A DNA stretch of 64,000 nucleotides. Source: Aureibaculum luteum. Lineage in GTDB: Bacteria > Bacteroidota > Bacteroidia > Flavobacteriales > Flavobacteriaceae. Positions 56,256-64,000 of this stretch are shown here, in pieces. The notes below the pieces were generated by a model. That model was not told the DNA's origin. It was given only the letters and a program-made list of their open reading frames with translations, and made no database searches. Position 1 is the stretch's first letter; every line of letters begins with the position of its first letter. The translations under genes and the position numbers were made by a program. The stretch covers positions 1 to 64,000 of the forward strand of contig NZ_QRGD01000001.1 of NCBI RefSeq assembly GCF_003449015.1, given 5' to 3'.

Positions 56256-56963
56256 ATGCAGCTTTTTTACACCTCTAACATATCTAATGACTCAGAGACA
56301 TTTACTTTTGACAAAACAGAAAGTAGACATATTGTAAAAGTCTTACGCAAAAATACGGGTGATCAACTTTTTATTACAAATGGTAAAGGAGAACTGATTA
56401 CCTCAGAAATCATTATAAGTAGTGACAAAAATTGTACGGTTAAAATACTAAATTTTGAAACCAAACAGAAACCATGGAATTACAATCTACATGTAGCTAT
56501 GGCTCCTACAAAAAATATTGATCGATTTGAATGGTTTTTAGAAAAAGCCACGGAAATAGGCATTGACCAAATTACCCCTATACTTTGCGACCATTCTGAG
56601 AGAAAAATTATTAAAATGGATAGGTTGAATCGTATTTTAGAATCGGCAATGAAACAATCTCTTAAGTATCAGTTACCTAAATTAAATAAACTAACTTCTT
56701 TTTCTGAATTTATTGAGGAGAATAATAGTTACAATTTATTTATAGCTCATTGTGAAGAGACTGATAAAAAACATCTAAAAGATGTGTTAACACCACAGCA
56801 CAATGCAACAATTTTAATTGGGCCAGAAGGTGATTTTTCTATTTCAGAAATTGAGCTTGCTTTACATAATAAATACCAACCCGTTTCATTAGGCGAAAGT
56901 AGACTTCGCACAGAAACTGCTGGGATTGTAGCCACTCAGACCGTTTCCTTATTTAATCTGTAA
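56256..56963 (+). CDS. rsmE: 16S rRNA (uracil(1498)-N3)-methyltransferase
   Basis: Methylates U1498 of 16S rRNA. The 235-residue SPOUT-class protein has the N-terminal PUA-like part (FYTSNISNDSETFTFDKTESRHIVKVLRKNTGDQLFITNGKGE), the central GVAMAPTKNIDRFEWFLEKATEIGIDQITPILCDHSERK motif, and the knotted SAM pocket ILIGPEGDFSISEIELA with LGESRLRTETAG. All family motifs are intact. It follows the GNAT gene by 38 bases; a terminator follows. Confidence 0.95.
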   Translation: MQLFYTSNISNDSETFTFDKTESRHIVKVLRKNTGDQLFITNGKGELITSEIIISSDKNCTVKILNFETKQKPWNYNLHVAMAPTKNIDRFEWFLEKATEIGIDQITPILCDHSERKIIKMDRLNRILESAMKQSLKYQLPKLNKLTSFSEFIEENNSYNLFIAHCEETDKKHLKDVLTPQHNATILIGPEGDFSISEIELALHNKYQPVSLGESRLRTETAGIVATQTVSLFNL

Positions 56964-56990
56964 TTAAATGTAGAACTTTTCATTTTTACA

Positions 56991-57024
56991 AAAAAAAAGC
57001 ATCACAGGTTTGTGATACTTTTTT
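56991..57024 (+). terminator. Terminator after rsmE
   Basis: AAAAGCATCACA pairs with TGTGATACTTTT across a GGTT loop with one mismatch, preceded by A and followed by T tracts. It also faces the convergent YceI gene. Confidence 0.75.
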
Positions 57025-57070
57025 AATATTCTATAGTTTTAACTTGAAAATCAGTTAAGAACTAATTAAA

Positions 57071-57724
57071 TTATTTTGTTGCCTTTACCTCAACTTGAAG
57101 TTCAATATTATCTTCAATTAATTTGTCTTTTGCTAAATCAGCAAATTTTCCAGATTTGTATTTGATATCCCATTCTGTTCTATCAATCGTAAAAGGCTCA
57201 CTTTTTAAAGAAACCTCAGTATCACTTACAGTAATTACTGCTGGAAACTCAATGTTTTTCTTTATGTTTTTTACTGTTAAGTTACCCTTTACAAAAGTTT
57301 TACCATCCTTTTCTTCAACTCCTGTTATAGCAAAAGCACTATTGCCATGATTTTCTACATCAAAAAAGTCTTCACTTTTTAAATGTCCAGTTAGATTCCC
57401 ATTTTTCTCTGCATCTTCTATATCTAAGACAGTTATAGAATTCATATCAACTATAAAATTCCCTCCTACAAGTTTTCCATCTTCAACAGTAAAACTACCT
57501 TCAGACATTTTTATAGTACCATTATGAGTTCCCGTTAACTTAGCCCCTTTCCAAGCTAAAATTGAACCATCAATGTCTGCTTTATACACTGCAGCTTCGC
57601 TTGTGGTTTTCGCAACGTCTTCAGCCTCTGAAGCTTCCGTCTTATTTTTTGCATCTTTACATCCTACCGTTGCCAATCCTATAAATAGAACTGTAGCAAC
57701 TTTAAAAATTTGATTTTTACTCAT
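57071..57724 (-). CDS. YceI-family lipoprotein
   Basis: A 217-residue lipoprotein. I start at the ATG at 57724 (MSKNQIFKVATVLFIGLATVGC), which places a lipobox at Cys22; a longer frame to 57775 only adds charged residues. The rest is a YceI beta-barrel domain: YKADIDGSILAWKGAKLTGTHNGTIKMSEGSFTVEDGKLVGGNFIVDMNSITVLDI, then GHLKSEDFFDVENHGNSAFAITGVEE and a final ADLAKDKLIEDNIELQVEVKATK. YceI proteins bind isoprenoid-like ligands in the periplasm; ligand here unknown. It has its own exact promoter. Confidence 0.9.
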   Translation of the reverse strand: MSKNQIFKVATVLFIGLATVGCKDAKNKTEASEAEDVAKTTSEAAVYKADIDGSILAWKGAKLTGTHNGTIKMSEGSFTVEDGKLVGGNFIVDMNSITVLDIEDAEKNGNLTGHLKSEDFFDVENHGNSAFAITGVEEKDGKTFVKGNLTVKNIKKNIEFPAVITVSDTEVSLKSEPFTIDRTEWDIKYKSGKFADLAKDKLIEDNIELQVEVKATK

Positions 57725-57803
57725 AAATTTTCTATTTCTTTTGTGGAAATCGTGATTTTTCTTTGAAAAGTTCATTTTATTTTAGTTTAAAAATTTTGAA
57801 GTG

Positions 57804-57833
57804 CAAAAATACAAAAGTTACCACAATAAACAA
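57804..57833 (-). promoter_or_regulatory. Bacteroidota-type promoter for the YceI gene
   Basis: Minus strand: TTG (57833-57831), 19 bases, then TATTTTTG (57811-57804), an exact consensus fit, about 80 bases upstream of the chosen start codon. Confidence 0.7.
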
Positions 57834-57899
57834 TATTCCCTTATTAACACTGAGTTAAGTAAAAAATTAATAGATTTGTAACTACACGTTTCGTAATTT

Positions 57900-58535
57900 A
57901 TGCTTAGATTTTTATTTATACTCCTATTTTTAAATGCTTCTGTCTATGCACAAGAAGTTGGAATTCTAAAATATAAAGGAGGAGGAGATTGGTATGCAAA
58001 CCCTACGGCGGTGCCTAATTTAATAAAGTTCAGCAACGAAAATATAAAAACAATTATTACTGAAAAGCCTGAATCAGTAGAAACCAATAGTATTGATATT
58101 TTTAACTACCCCATTCTATTTATGACGGGTCATGGCAATGTCTTTTTTGACGATAGTGATATTGAAAATTTAAGAAAATACTTGACTTCTGGCGGCTTTT
58201 TACACATTTCTGATAATTATGGATTGGATAAATACATCAGGACCGAACTAGAAAAATTATTTCCCAAATCTAAATTACAAGAAATCCCATATACCCATCC
58301 CATTTATAATCAAACGTATAAGTTTAAAAGTTTACCTAAAATCCATGAACATGACGGTAAACCTGCACAAGGTTTTGGTTTATTTATAGAGGGAAGGTTA
58401 GTTCTTTTTTACGATTACGAAAGTGATTTAAGTGATGGCTGGGAAGATGAAGCCGTACACAACAACCCAGCACCAGTACGAAAAAAAGCTCTGCAAATGG
58501 GTGCAAATATTATTGAATATGTTTTTAAACATTAA
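57900..58535 (+). CDS. DUF4159 domain exported protein
   Basis: A 211-residue protein with a signal peptide (MLRFLFILLFLNASVYAQ) and a DUF4159 domain: VGILKYKGGGDWYANPTAVPNLIKFSNENIKTII, then IFNYPILFMTGHGNVFFDDSDIENLRKYLTSGGFLHISDNYGLDKYIRTELEKLFP and the C-terminal AVHNNPAPVRKKALQMGANIIEYVF. The fold is like a glutamine amidotransferase/ThuA-like domain; the function is not established, possibly linked to a membrane-bound MoxR/VWA system in other organisms. Its 3' end overlaps the next gene by 17 bases. A -7-like TAGATTTG is at 57871-57878. Confidence 0.85.
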   Translation: MLRFLFILLFLNASVYAQEVGILKYKGGGDWYANPTAVPNLIKFSNENIKTIITEKPESVETNSIDIFNYPILFMTGHGNVFFDDSDIENLRKYLTSGGFLHISDNYGLDKYIRTELEKLFPKSKLQEIPYTHPIYNQTYKFKSLPKIHEHDGKPAQGFGLFIEGRLVLFYDYESDLSDGWEDEAVHNNPAPVRKKALQMGANIIEYVFKH

Positions 58536-59454
58536 CATCAATGAACATGTTGACAAAGTTCAAATAAACTTTGATAGTGGTGGACTTTGGGTACTGAATA
58601 TTACCTTAGCCATTATTATGTATGGTGTTGCTTTAGGAATTACAATTGATGATTTTAAACGGTTATTTAAAAATCCGAAAATTGTATTAGTTGGTATTTT
58701 TAGCCAATTTGTGTTGTTCCCTTTAATAACATTTATTTTAGTTTATTTTATAAACCCTACACCTAGTATTGCATTAGGAATGATTATGGTTGCTGCCTGT
58801 CCTGGTGGTAATATCTCTAATTTCATGACGCAATTAGCGGGTGGTAATGCAGCATTATCCGTTAGTTTAACAGCATTTGCTACTTTAGTAGCCGTATTAA
58901 TGACACCCATTAACTTATCCTTTTGGGGCAATCTATACGAACCTACTTCTCAAATATTAAGAACTGTTCAATTAGATCCGTTTACACTTGCAAAATTAGT
59001 TACCTTAATTTTAGGAGTACCCCTAATTTTAGGGATGTTAACTCGCAAATACTACAAGAATTTAGCTTTTAAACTGGCAAAAATATTAAGACCAGTTTCT
59101 ATTATTATATTCTTAATTTTTATAATAATTGCATTCTCACAAAATCTTGATGTATTTTCTGAATTCATACATTACGTGTTTTTTATTGTCATTTTTCATA
59201 ACATTATGGGGTATCTTGGTGGATTCTATTTCGCTAAAGCGATGCGTCTCAATTATTTTGATCAAAAAACATTGGCCATAGAAACAGGTATTCAAAATTC
59301 AGGTTTAGGTTTGTTATTATATTTTAATTTCTTTAACGATCTTGGCTTAGGCGGAATGGCTCTTTGCATTGCCTTTTGGGGTATTTGGGATATAGCTTCT
59401 GGACTGGGACTTGCCTATTATTGGTCATTAAAAACAACTAAAATAACCACGTGA
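58519..59454 (+). CDS. Bile acid:sodium symporter family transporter
   Basis: A 311-residue integral membrane protein of the BASS family. I start at the ATG at 58519; a longer frame would overlap the DUF4159 gene by more than 100 bases. About nine or ten membrane segments are seen, with the family cores VLNITLAIIMYGVALGITIDDFKRLFKNPKIVLVG and GMIMVAACPGGNISNFMTQLAGGNAALSVSLTAFATLVAVLMTPIN (the Na+-binding region), and IETGIQNSGLGLLLYFNFFNDLGLGGMA. It imports an organic anion with Na+; bile acids are unlikely in a free-living flavobacterium. It overlaps the acyltransferase gene by four bases (GTGA). Confidence 0.9.
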   Translation: MFLNININEHVDKVQINFDSGGLWVLNITLAIIMYGVALGITIDDFKRLFKNPKIVLVGIFSQFVLFPLITFILVYFINPTPSIALGMIMVAACPGGNISNFMTQLAGGNAALSVSLTAFATLVAVLMTPINLSFWGNLYEPTSQILRTVQLDPFTLAKLVTLILGVPLILGMLTRKYYKNLAFKLAKILRPVSIIIFLIFIIIAFSQNLDVFSEFIHYVFFIVIFHNIMGYLGGFYFAKAMRLNYFDQKTLAIETGIQNSGLGLLLYFNFFNDLGLGGMALCIAFWGIWDIASGLGLAYYWSLKTTKITT

Positions 59455-60497
59455 TTTTGAAACGAATTTGGTATCAATTAGTTAAGGTTTCTATAAGTAC
59501 AGGGCTTTTCTTTTACTACAAAAAAATAGTAGTAAAAGGCAAAAGTAATATCCCCAGAAAAGGAGCTGTCTTAATGGTTTCCAATCACAAAAACGCATTG
59601 ATAGACCCCCTACTCATAGCAACCACTTCACCAAGAGATATTCATTTTTTAACTAGAGCCAGTGCATTTAAAATTGGTCTTGTTAAGTGGATTTTATCTA
59701 CTGTAAATATGCTACCTATTTATCGGTTAAGAGATGGTAAACAAGCATTAGCCAAAAACGAAGCTATTTTTAACTATTGCTTTGATCTTTTTAATAAACG
59801 AAGATCATTATTAATATTTCCAGAAGGTACACATGACATTAGACGGTGGGTTAGACCATTAAGTAAAGGATTTACAAGAATTGCCTTTGGTGTTTTTGAA
59901 AAGCACCCTGACGTTCAATTATTTATTATTCCTGTAGGACTTAATTATACCAATGCTGACAAATTCGGAGAAAGTGTTTCTATATATTATGGAAAACCCG
60001 TGCTAGCTAATGATTTTTATGACCAAAATGATTTTAACGGTTCTGCTCAAAAATTAAAAGATGTTGTTAGTGAAAAAATGAAGGAATTGACAACACATAT
60101 TGAAATTGAAAATTATGTTGAAACATTAGAAAAATTAGGTGACCTCGATTTTTTACAGCCCGAACTTGTTAATAATCAAATATTTTATTCCGATTTTAAA
60201 AACCAAAGGAGTAAAGAAAATTTAGATGATAAAAATCCCTCTGTTTTTTGGAAAGGATTAAAAGGTCTGGTTACTTTAAACAGTTTTTTCCCAATGTTAA
60301 TTTACAAAGCCATCGAACCTAAAATATTAGAACCTGAATTTGTAAGTAGTACAAAGTTCGCTATAGGTATCACAGCGTTTCCAATATTTTATAGTTTACA
60401 AACTTTATTGATTAATCATTTTTTTGGTAACGAAGTTGCCTTACTATATCTAGGAATAAGTATTTTATTAGTTTTACTATTGGCTAAAACAAAATAA
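59451..60497 (+). CDS. 1-acyl-sn-glycerol-3-phosphate acyltransferase-like protein
   Basis: A 348-residue lysophospholipid acyltransferase, starting with GTG that overlaps the preceding stop. The PlsC domain is at the N-terminus: MVSNHKNALIDPLLIATT holds the catalytic His and Asp (here five residues apart, as in related Bacteroidota enzymes), LLIFPEGTHDIRRWVRPLSKG is the phosphate-binding block, and FIIPVGLNYTNADKFG the acyl-acceptor strand. A C-terminal region of about 100 residues ends in two hydrophobic segments (ITAFPIFYSLQTLLIN and VALLYLGISILLVLLLA). It probably finishes membrane phospholipid or lipid A acylation. Confidence 0.85.
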   Translation: MILKRIWYQLVKVSISTGLFFYYKKIVVKGKSNIPRKGAVLMVSNHKNALIDPLLIATTSPRDIHFLTRASAFKIGLVKWILSTVNMLPIYRLRDGKQALAKNEAIFNYCFDLFNKRRSLLIFPEGTHDIRRWVRPLSKGFTRIAFGVFEKHPDVQLFIIPVGLNYTNADKFGESVSIYYGKPVLANDFYDQNDFNGSAQKLKDVVSEKMKELTTHIEIENYVETLEKLGDLDFLQPELVNNQIFYSDFKNQRSKENLDDKNPSVFWKGLKGLVTLNSFFPMLIYKAIEPKILEPEFVSSTKFAIGITAFPIFYSLQTLLINHFFGNEVALLYLGISILLVLLLAKTK

Positions 60498-60534
60498 AGA
60501 TTGCAAAAAAGGTACTTTTCAAATAGTATTAAAA

Positions 60535-63459
60535 CTAATCTCCATCCACAATAGCATCTTGTATAATTTGTTGAGCTATGGTTCTAATATTATGCTTTAC
60601 CAAACCTGAATTACTTGCAGTTGGATACACTCTATTTGATAAAAACACAAATACAAGCTCGCTTTCAGGATCTGCCCAAGTATAGGTACCTGTATAACCA
60701 CTATGCCCAAAACTTTTTGAAGAAACACAACCACAAGAAGCTTTCTCTTTTGGGTTTATTTGAGGTTTATCAAAACCTAAACCTCTACGTACGTTATTTT
60801 TTGAATAGTATCTTTTGTTAAACATTCTCAGTGTTTCTGCCTTAAAATATCGCTTACCTCCATAGTAGCCTTCTTGCATATACATTTGCATCATTTTGGC
60901 AACATCATTAGAGTTAGAAAACAAACCTGCATTACCATTAACACCACCAAACATTGCTGCACCTTGATCATGCACATAACCACGTAATAACTGATTTCTA
61001 AAATACAAGTCACGTTCAGTAGGTACTATTATTTTTTCAGAAAATTTATTTAATGGATTATAAGTTAATGTAGTTGCACCTAAAGGTTTATAAAAAAAGT
61101 TATCATCCAATATATCCATCGTTTGATTGTATTCTTTTGTGAAATAATCATTAAATAGATAAAAAACGAGCCCACTATATTTATAACGTTTTCTTGTCAA
61201 TAAAGGAGCATCCGCAATTGCCTGATACATACTATCTTTATAATCTGATCTTAGATACAGTTTATTGGCAACTTTAATAGAAAAATCATTTGACCGTGAA
61301 TGTCTATAAAACTTATCAGACGGTTTTTTAGTAGCACTATCCATCGTTTTTAGATAATAAGGTATCCAAGATTTTAAACGACCATAATGTGACAAGGCTT
61401 CCTTTATACTAATATCCTTTTTATCTGTATTATTTAAAATTGGAAATAATTTAGCAAGTGGTGTTTCTAAATTAAACCTACCCTCCTCTTCCGCTTTCAT
61501 AATTAGTGGCAAACCTCCTAAAATTTTAGTGATTGATGCCAAATCATATAAATGGGTATTCTGAACTCTGGTTTCTTGCTTATCTGTGTGGTACCCAAAA
61601 CTTTTTCTGTAGACTACCTTCCCTTTTCTTGCAACCAACACCTGCATACCCGGAGCCATCTTGTCTTTAACAACTTCTTGGGCTAAAGAATCTATACGTT
61701 CCAATTTTTTAGTATCCATACCTACACTTTCAGGCACACCATATGATAATCTATATAAGTTACTTGAGTTTATACCAGAGCCCACTGCAAAATCATTATG
61801 AATAGAAACAGGTAAACGCCCTTTTGCACTTAACGCACCAAAAATTTGCTGTGCAGATATATCTTGAGAAATAATACTATTTTGATAAGAAACAAAAACA
61901 CTCTCAATATTGGTAAACGTCTTTATATCTAGTAAACTATATGCACTTGCAAAAACATCTAAAATAACACGGTTATTTCTTGCAATTTCTTGTAACCAAA
62001 CCAATTCTTTATTACTGAATTTAAAACCTTTCCAAGGACTTTCGTTAGACTTATGATAACCAATAATTACCAAGTTATACTCTTTTAATTTTTTGATAAC
62101 ATCATTTAGATTTTTACCAGAAACTACATCTACTTGTGTATAATCATTTAATCTGTTAATAAATGTAGTATTATCAGCATCGCCTAACTTAACGTATGCT
62201 ATTTTGGCTTCTGCCAAATCTTTTACAGGAAACAAGTCCAGTTCATTCTTTAATAATGTAGTTGCATTTTCTACCAATTTATAATGTAAAACTTCAGCAT
62301 CTTGTCCATTTAAATCTTCATTTAAATTTTTCAACTCAATCGGTTTATAATTATTTAAACCTGCCCAATATTTGGCTTTTAAAATCTTTTTAACAGATTC
62401 GTCCAAGCGTTTAGTTGTTATCACACTATCAGTAACCGCTTTTTTTAATTTTGCAATTGATTCAGGTATATCTAAAGGCATCAATAAAATATCGTTACCT
62501 GCTTTTATAACCTCTAGGTTAATTTCAGCCGGACTAGAGAAATTTGCAGCACCTTTCATATTTAAGGCATCCGTAAAAATTAAGCCTTTAAATCCCATTT
62601 TTTCTTTCAACAAATCAGTTACAATATTTTTGGATAAAGAGGAAGGTAATGCCGTATTTGGTTCATATTCTGGTACACTTAAATGTGCAACCATAATACT
62701 GGCCAAACCGTTTTTAAACAATTCTCTGTAAGGATATAATTCTACAGAATCTAATCTTTGTCTTGAAAATGGTATTGTAGGTAATGTCAAATGTGAATCT
62801 GCATCTGTATCTCCATGACCAGGAAAATGCTTTGCATTAGCCAATACATTCTGGCTTTGCATTCCTTTCGTAAAGGCAACAGCTTTTGAAGCTACATTTC
62901 TAGGATCTTCACCAAAAGAACGGTTACCGATTATCGGATTAGCAGGATTTATATTTACATCAACTACTGGTGCAAAATTAACATGAATACCCAATCGGCT
63001 ATGATGTTTACCTAACATTTCACCAAATTCTTCTATTAAACTTTCATCTTGAATAGCCCCTAAAGTCATATTCCAAGGAAAACGATAGGTATTATCGAGT
63101 CGCATATCTAATCCCCATTCTCCATCAAAACCTAGCATTAAAGGAATTTTCGATATTTTCTGAAAATTATTGGTCATTTTCGCCTCTTTTTCAGGAGTAC
63201 CCTGAAAAAATACCAATCCACCAATATGGTATTTATTTATCAATTCAGTAACATCAGCTTCATGTTGAGCATCTCGGTTAGAATATGCTGGTATCATAAA
63301 AAGTTGACCAATCTTTTCGTCAATGGTCATTGATTTCATAATACTATCTACCCAAATATTTTGCCCATAGGTATCCTTTTTATCTAAAGGACTTTCTTCT
63401 TGAGCATTCATAAAAGTAATAAAAAAAACAAAAATTAAAGGGAGAATTCTGGTATTCAT
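60535..63459 (-). CDS. GH3 glycosidase fused to a beta-lactamase-family serine hydrolase
   Basis: A 974-residue exported fusion. Signal peptide (ILPLIFVFFITFMNAQ), then a NagZ-type GH3 domain (residues ~30-370): KHFPGHGDTDADSHLTLP with the His215/Asp dyad, and FTDALNMKG with nucleophile Asp297; a GH3 C-terminal domain (~395-560); then a class C beta-lactamase/DD-peptidase domain from ~580: SITK with Ser642 and Lys645, Tyr761-Ser-Gly, and GHSGYTGTYTWADP near the end. All catalytic residues are there. It should cleave GlcNAc from muropeptides and hydrolyse peptides or esters, so cell-wall recycling is likely. Confidence 0.92.
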   Translation of the reverse strand: MNTRILPLIFVFFITFMNAQEESPLDKKDTYGQNIWVDSIMKSMTIDEKIGQLFMIPAYSNRDAQHEADVTELINKYHIGGLVFFQGTPEKEAKMTNNFQKISKIPLMLGFDGEWGLDMRLDNTYRFPWNMTLGAIQDESLIEEFGEMLGKHHSRLGIHVNFAPVVDVNINPANPIIGNRSFGEDPRNVASKAVAFTKGMQSQNVLANAKHFPGHGDTDADSHLTLPTIPFSRQRLDSVELYPYRELFKNGLASIMVAHLSVPEYEPNTALPSSLSKNIVTDLLKEKMGFKGLIFTDALNMKGAANFSSPAEINLEVIKAGNDILLMPLDIPESIAKLKKAVTDSVITTKRLDESVKKILKAKYWAGLNNYKPIELKNLNEDLNGQDAEVLHYKLVENATTLLKNELDLFPVKDLAEAKIAYVKLGDADNTTFINRLNDYTQVDVVSGKNLNDVIKKLKEYNLVIIGYHKSNESPWKGFKFSNKELVWLQEIARNNRVILDVFASAYSLLDIKTFTNIESVFVSYQNSIISQDISAQQIFGALSAKGRLPVSIHNDFAVGSGINSSNLYRLSYGVPESVGMDTKKLERIDSLAQEVVKDKMAPGMQVLVARKGKVVYRKSFGYHTDKQETRVQNTHLYDLASITKILGGLPLIMKAEEEGRFNLETPLAKLFPILNNTDKKDISIKEALSHYGRLKSWIPYYLKTMDSATKKPSDKFYRHSRSNDFSIKVANKLYLRSDYKDSMYQAIADAPLLTRKRYKYSGLVFYLFNDYFTKEYNQTMDILDDNFFYKPLGATTLTYNPLNKFSEKIIVPTERDLYFRNQLLRGYVHDQGAAMFGGVNGNAGLFSNSNDVAKMMQMYMQEGYYGGKRYFKAETLRMFNKRYYSKNNVRRGLGFDKPQINPKEKASCGCVSSKSFGHSGYTGTYTWADPESELVFVFLSNRVYPTASNSGLVKHNIRTIAQQIIQDAIVDGD

Positions 63460-63490
63460 AAAAGCGTAATATATTTTATATTCAAATTAT

Positions 63491-63979
63491 TTAAGAGACT
63501 AAAAATTTGGCATGCCAGCTTTTGCTTGCTTCAACTTCCCAAGCAGATGCCAAATCTGCTTTAGAATTAATCATATTATTAAAAACAATAGTATTGGCAT
63601 TTATTTTATTTTCGGTAACATATTTCTTAAAATCATTTAAGCCAACAGTATTAATATTAGTGCCATCTTTAAAAGAAACTTTCATTTTATTTAACAAATC
63701 AACATCGAAAGCCTTTTCAATTTCTTTAATGATATGTACTGAACTGTCTATTGAACAGCCTGATACTTCATTTACGTTTTCATCAACAGCCAAAATGATA
63801 AATTGATTGTATTCAATTTTAAAAGAGGCTGATAAATCATCACCATGGCGTTTCCAATTATTGACAAAATTTCTCAAGTACTCTGAAATTTGATCAACTT
63901 CTGATTGATTTAGTGTTCTATCTGCTTGATAAACCCAAACTCTGGAAGAGTCTGCCAACATATCAAATTCTATAAACAT
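63491..63979 (-). CDS. Conserved hypothetical protein (often mislabelled ABC transporter ATPase)
   Basis: A 162-residue cytosolic protein found across flavobacteria under the label ABC transporter ATPase, which the sequence does not support: there is no Walker A, signature or Walker B motif. It begins FIEFDMLADSSRVWVYQADRTLNQSEVDQISEYLRNFVNNWKRHGDDLSASFKIEYNQFIILAVDENVNEVSGCSIDSSVHIIKEIEKAF, a mixed alpha/beta fold, and ends NMINSKADLASAWEVEASKSWHAKFL. The function is unknown. It is 31 bases upstream of the GH3 fusion gene on the same strand, so the two may be cotranscribed. Confidence 0.8.
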   Translation of the reverse strand: MFIEFDMLADSSRVWVYQADRTLNQSEVDQISEYLRNFVNNWKRHGDDLSASFKIEYNQFIILAVDENVNEVSGCSIDSSVHIIKEIEKAFDVDLLNKMKVSFKDGTNINTVGLNDFKKYVTENKINANTIVFNNMINSKADLASAWEVEASKSWHAKFLVS

Positions 63980-64000
63980 GGTTTTATTTATTATAATTTA

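Noticed and set aside
63491-63979. ABC transporter ATPase
   Set aside because: No Walker A, Walker B or LSGGQ-like motif; the name is a database habit for this family.

Overview
The window is AT-rich bacterial chromosome from a member of the Bacteroidota, almost certainly family Flavobacteriaceae. Evidence seen here: promoters of the Bacteroidota type (TTG, about 19-21 bases, TAnnTTTG) before trxB, pyrG, the DUF4870 gene and the YceI gene; lipoproteins with a short SSC/TSC lipobox; weak Shine-Dalgarno signals; and many families typical of flavobacteria (DUF4919, DUF4834, DUF4159, DUF4197, DUF6048-like, SIMPL, PspC/DUF2807 with PadR). I cannot name genus or species. No complete tRNA, rRNA, IS element, phage or CRISPR array is visible.

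Layout. (1) 1-3.3 kb is an accessory region: small unrelated genes (lipoprotein, DUF6933-like, unknown, YkgJ-like) separated by elaborate imperfect palindromes that resemble integron attC sites, ending in a possible tRNA 3'-end fragment and a strong terminator. (2) 3.4-10 kb: housekeeping singles (rRNA pseudouridine synthase, sugar mutarotase, SIMPL protein, metallophosphoesterase, HPF, trxB). (3) 9.3-12.9 kb: an envelope-stress-like operon DUF4870-PadR-PspC-DUF2807 with a probable PadR operator on its promoter. (4) 13.1-17.8 kb: thioesterase-like protein, coaD, ctlX, DUF4919, a GH53 galactanase and DUF4197.

(5) 18.0-29.5 kb is a complete methylmalonyl-CoA module: MeaB GTPase, both mutase subunits, a CoA-transferase, the four parts of a sodium-pumping methylmalonyl-CoA decarboxylase (alpha, delta, biotin carrier, beta) and the epimerase. 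Together these link succinyl-CoA to propionyl-CoA, with decarboxylation able to export Na+. A palindrome upstream of the epimerase is a candidate operator. (6) 29.7-39.6 kb: pyrG with a possible leader peptide, two Bacteroidota envelope proteins, a 2OG-Fe(II) oxygenase, SUI1, a nucleoside phosphorylase coupled to a cytosolic substrate-binding-type protein, a TolB-like propeller, a peptidyl-prolyl isomerase, an isolated 95-base nested palindrome and guaB.

(7) 39.7-41.9 kb: porin, FMN-binding flavoprotein and small membrane protein, a candidate envelope redox module. (8) 42.1-46.5 kb: ung, a MutS2-like ATPase without Smr domain, and two envelope genes. (9) 46.6-53.7 kb: a tightly overlapping surface-polysaccharide operon (YfhO-type membrane protein, methyltransferase, two glycosyltransferases, WecB). 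(10) 53.8-64.0 kb: transporter barrel, GNAT protein, rsmE, YceI, DUF4159, sodium symporter, acyltransferase and a GH3/beta-lactamase fusion.

The best candidates for something undescribed are the palindrome-bounded cassettes at the left edge, the phosphorylase/binding-protein pair and the porin/flavoprotein module.
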